From Pleodorina starrii (lineage: Eukaryota; Chlorophyta; Chlorophyceae; Chlamydomonadales; Volvocaceae), in contig BRXU01000021.1 of assembly GCA_030267565.1 (NCBI GenBank), forward strand, positions 1,210,501-1,274,500: a stretch of DNA of 64,000 bases. The letters run 5' to 3'. Both the position numbers and the translations under genes were made by a program. Below, in pieces: positions 60,801 to 64,000 of the stretch; positions within the stretch are counted from its first letter, which is position 1, and every line of letters begins with the position of its first letter. The notes below the pieces were generated by a model. That model ran no database searches and was not told the DNA's origin. It saw only the letters and a program-made list of their open reading frames with translations.

Positions 60801-63800
60801 GCGGGACAGCGAGTCCCGGTTGGGAGGTCAAGCATGAGCACGCGCCCAGCAAACGTGACTCCCGGCGGCGAACGGACCCAGCAGTACTTACACATCCCGA
60901 GTGTGACACCGGGGAGGGAGTGGTGGCGGTCCAGGGGGGGTTGTGCAGGGGGTTCGGGGGCGGGCCGGGCGGCGGCTTGTTGTGCGGGGGGTCAGCAACA
61001 GCCCGGCCCTCCGGCTGCGGGGGGGGGGCATAGAGCGTGCCCATTCTTGCCAGGGGGTGTGGCGGGGGGACGCCCCACGTCCCCGCGCCGCTGTGTTGCT
61101 CGTGTGCTTCCGTGCGGATGCTGGTGGGGCCTGCTGTGTGCGACTTGGCTGCTGGACCGGCGCTGCGGCCGCCATGGTCCCCGCGGATGATGACCCCGCC
61201 TCCTCCCCACCCATGACGCCCTCCTGATGATGCCTCGTGATGCCGCCCCCCCCCCCATGATGCCTCCCATGACGCCCTCCTCCTCAGGCAGGGCACACCT
61301 CCGGGCTGCGGCGGAGCGCAGGCGCGCGGCGGCGGACGGCGCCCCGGCCCCCGTGGTGCCGCACTACCTGCAGGTGGGGTGGGTGGATAAGTGGGTGGCC
61401 ATGGGGGCCGACACCAAATGGGGGTCCTGGGGAGGGGTATTAGCGGTCCTTCTTTGGAAGGGAAAGGGAAGCGGAAAGGTCGGAGTCGGAGATGGGAAAC
61501 GAGGAAACAGCCAGCCAGCCACCCTAGGGACACGGCACAGGCAAGACGTGGGAGCACGTAGGGGCATGCGTGTGTGGGTGTGCGTATGCATGTGGTCCGG
61601 CCGGAGGGAGACACGGTGTATTTGGCGGCCAAGGGCGACCGGCGCCAGCTGGGTCGGTGCGGGTGCGGCGGCGGCGGGAACGAGCAGGGAGGGTGTCGGT
61701 CCGCGCACCGCTGCCCGTGACGCTGCAGCGCGCTCCCGGGAGGGCCGCAACCGCCGCCTCCTGCCAGGCCGCCCTGCGCGTGCCCAGGCGGCGACCGGCT
61801 GTCCATCTCGCGCGGTCAGGCGCCATCCCCGTGTACACCGCATGGTAGGCACTCCCTCCCGGCCAATTATCGGTACCTCTGTCGCTGCTTCGCCAGGATG
61901 TGAGGTCGGACCGTGCCAAGATGATGCGGCCTTCCGACGACGTCTCGCTCAGCTGGCGCCGCGACCGCGACCGCGACGGCCGCGGTCGGCGGGAGGACCG
62001 ACCCGCGGGTCGCGAGGACGACGCCAACCGCGGTCGCGACCGTGACGGCGGCCGGGTTTCGGAGCGGGATCGCGAGCGCGAGCCTGGCGACGATCGCAGA
62101 CGCGAGGAGGAGCGGAGGACCCACGGGTCGGAGCGGGAGCGCGACGACGGCCGTGGCGGCGACGGCCGTGGCGGCGAGCTCGACCGTGGCCGCAGCAGTG
62201 GGGCGGCGGCAGATGATCGGCGGTCTGGCGGGGCGCGGTCGCCGGGCCGGGGCCGGGAGGGGAGAGACGGAGATGCAGATGGAGGCGCGAAGGCGCCGGC
62301 GCGAGATCGAGATGGAGACCGGGATCGAGACCGGGATCGAGATCGGGACCGGAACCGGGACCGGGATGCGGACCGGGGCCGGGAACGGGACCGGGAGCGA
62401 GGTCGGGACCGGGCTGACCCACCACGGGTCGGTCCCCGGCCCTCACGGGAGCAGGCGGCAGCGCTGCAGCAGGTGGATTCCCGAGGGACAGGCGGAGCTG
62501 TGCGGTGCGGTGCACGGGAGGGGCGCGTCGGGGGTCGGGAGTCAGTGTTGCTGGCGGGGCGGATAGTGTTGCTGGCGGGGCGGATAGTGTTGCTGGCGGG
62601 GCGGGGCGGATGATGCGGGGGGGATGATGGGAGCGGGCGTGTGGCTCTGGGCGGCGGGGGAGCGCGCACGGGCCGGACCGGGTTGGCTGGTGCGGCGTGA
62701 TGCGGTGGGAGGGGCGCGGCGGCGGCCGGTGGTGGTGCTTGTGGGGTTCCAAAACAGCAGCGCAGGTTCCAAAGCTGGCGGCGGCACTCCCGACAGGGTC
62801 GGTTAGTGAGTCGGTCGGTCACCTCATGCGGCAGCCGCGCATGAAGGAGTACCGCTGCTGCGCGACTCGTGTTGTTTGATGTGTGATGTGTAGTGTAGTC
62901 CGGGGTCTGCGGAACGGCCGCCATAGTACGACGCCACGCTGACCACTTCGCTCGCCCCGGCACGGACCGCTTCGCTCCGCTGCGGTCCGTTCGTCTTCCT
63001 TTCCTCCCCGCCTCCGAACTCACCAGCGCCGACCCGCCCCTCCCTCCGCTCCCCCTCCCCCTGGGTTCCGGGTCCGATCGCTAACGCCGTCTCCGTCCCT
63101 TCGCTGCGGTATCTTCTTTTTACCCCCTCCCGCCGCTGACTTTGCAGCTGGCTGGCTCGCTCAACACCTTCGCCGATGACGGCTCCTTCATGGCGCGGTT
63201 TATGGGCACGCAGCAGCCGCCGCAGCAGGAGGAGCAGGCGCAGGTGAGGTTCGGTTTACAGTCTCTGGCGCACGGCTGAGGCCGAGTCCGGCGGTGGTGC
63301 ATAGCTGTGGGCTACGGGCCACGCGGCTCGGGGTCGGAGGGCGGCGGGCGGCGGGTTGAGTGTGGGGGGAGGCGGAGCAGGGAAGATGGGGGCCTGGCTG
63401 TCGCTGGCTGATGCCCCCGCTGTGCCAGCCTTGATTTTTCGATGTCCCCGAAAACTTCTAATACGTCTTTGAGTAAGCAAGGACAAATACGATGAATGTG
63501 CTCTTGTGGGTGGGTGTGGTGCCCGGCGGGGTTGGCGCGTGCCGTTGTGCGCAGGGGCCCCAGGTTAAAGCGGAGGAGCCACTCGGAGGCGCCAGCGAGG
63601 AGGAAGACCGCGACAGCGACGACGGCGGGGGACGCCGGGGCCGGCGGGGGGCGCGGACGGGCGACGATGCAGGGCCCGCGGGAATGGACGTCGGCGTGGG
63701 CGATGAAGGTGACCCACGGGTCGGCCGCGGGGGCCTTGGGTCCGCCGCCGCCGGGCCCGCGGGCCCGGGGCCGTCCAGCGCCCAGGGCGCCGCGGCGGGG

Positions 63801-63916
63801 GCCGGCAACCGGGGCGTCGCGGCGTTGCTGCGGGCGCGGGCCGGTGGCAACGCTGCGGCTGGCAGCGGCGGCGGCGGTGGCGGTGGTGAGGAAGACGCGA
63901 CGGCTGCCGCCCCGAG
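57890..63916 (+). CDS. CWF19L2: CWF19-like protein 2 (CwfJ family) splicing factor, 5' part (partial)
   Basis: Exons: 57890-57961, 58027-58087, 58179-58310, 58843-58961, 59576-59836, 60653-60722, 61288-61373, 61897-62472, 63148-63243, 63555-63916. They give about 611 residues in one frame, and the gene continues past the right edge. Family blocks in order: MLGVTFTSR start, Lys/Arg-rich segment, REDWMTKP, GDGGASWRLKALRRAQEQ, VVGERWGSVAQL, GRAHLRA, DVRSDRAKMM with SLSW, and LNTFADDGSFMARFM. Cwf19-type proteins associate with late or intron-lariat spliceosomes; the conserved CwfJ domains would lie outside the window. After SLSW is an expanded RD/RE alternating-charge run coded by about 61960-62430. 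The fourth donor is ambiguous (58961 or 58979, both in phase). The last donor (GTGGGT at 63917) has no visible acceptor. Confidence 0.85.
59124..59224. repeat. GAGCTGAGCAGCATAACCGT tandem repeat in CWF19-like intron 4
   Basis: Four copies of GAGCAGCATAAC, some preceded by GAGCT, are mixed with GGACGT(T/C)(G/A)GAGCT blocks. It is intronic. Confidence 0.75.
59921..59970 (+). repeat. Family R1 short repeat, forward copy, CWF19-like intron 5
   Basis: AAAGATGAGGCCGCAGCGAT, then GGAACGGAGGCGACGT and CAGCGAACG, a strong R1 match. It lies 84 nt after the donor at 59837. Confidence 0.75.
60051..60108 (+). repeat. Family R1 short repeat, forward copy, CWF19-like intron 5
   Basis: AGAAAGCAGATACCGCAGCG, then AAGGGACGGAGACGGCG and TTAGCGAGCGGACCCGGGTT. 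This is the best full-length copy and is the reverse complement of 63061-63124 over most of its length. Confidence 0.8.
62545..62610 (+). repeat. 21-bp tandem repeat, three copies, CWF19-like intron 8
   Basis: Three near-identical copies of GTGTTGCTGGCGGGGCGGAT in a row. Confidence 0.8.
63061..63124 (-). repeat. Family R1 short repeat, inverse copy, CWF19-like intron 8
   Basis: GGTTCCGGGTCCGATCGCTA, then ACGCCGTCTCCGTCCC and TTCGCTGCGGTATCTTC. It ends about 23 nt before the 3' splice AG at 63147. Confidence 0.8.
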
Positions 63917-64000
63917 GTGGGTGGTGCGCTGGGGCCAGCCAGTGGGAAATGCGTCCTATCCTCGCATGCGTCCAGACGTCCGATTCCCTCAAGCCCGCAC

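Overview
The window looks like nuclear DNA of a volvocine green alga (Chlamydomonadales); the species cannot be fixed from sequence alone. The reasons are GC-rich coding sequence with strong G/C third-codon bias, many short exons with GT-AG introns, a cilia gene (BBS1), a pherophorin-type cell-wall/ECM glycoprotein, and candidate TGTAA polyadenylation signals. All gene models were built by hand from splice sites and reading-frame phase. Every junction used keeps the frame.

Layout. (1) 1-1008 (+): 3' end of an hnRNP F/H-like quasi-RRM RNA-binding protein gene that enters from the left. (2) 2222-10852 (+): a complete 14-exon BBS1 gene encoding 601 aa, a BBSome subunit. (3) 13445-22675 (+): a 5-exon gene for a 2582-aa coiled-coil protein with one 6.9-kb exon. 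(4) 26254-41154 (+): a second giant coiled-coil gene of about 3.6 thousand aa with a 5.1-kb exon, a possible membrane segment and a long disordered tail. Its first three exons are tentative. (5) 47557-52091 (-): a 5-exon, 1153-aa pherophorin-like gene with a domain at each end and proline-rich spacers between. (6) 54158-56179: a 2.0-kb foldback-type element with 569-bp inverted arms and a GC-rich minisatellite core. (7) 57890 to the right edge (+): the 5' part of a CWF19-like 2 (CwfJ family) splicing-factor gene.

Intergenic tracts at 10.9-13.4, 22.7-26.2, 41.2-47.5, 52.1-54.1 and 56.2-57.9 kb hold no convincing gene. The 22.7-26.2 tract has frame-broken, coding-like sequence near 25 kb. Much of 51.6-58 kb is visibly less GC-rich than its surroundings.

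The genes do not form an obvious pathway. The most unusual signal is in the introns of BBS1 and the CWF19-like gene. Two short repeat families recur there with fixed orientation: one orientation lies toward the 5' splice site and the inverse orientation just before the 3' splice site. This is the pattern expected of inverted ends of intron-forming elements (introners) or of splice-site-pairing stems. The two adjacent giant coiled-coil genes share an architecture and may be a diverged tandem pair.
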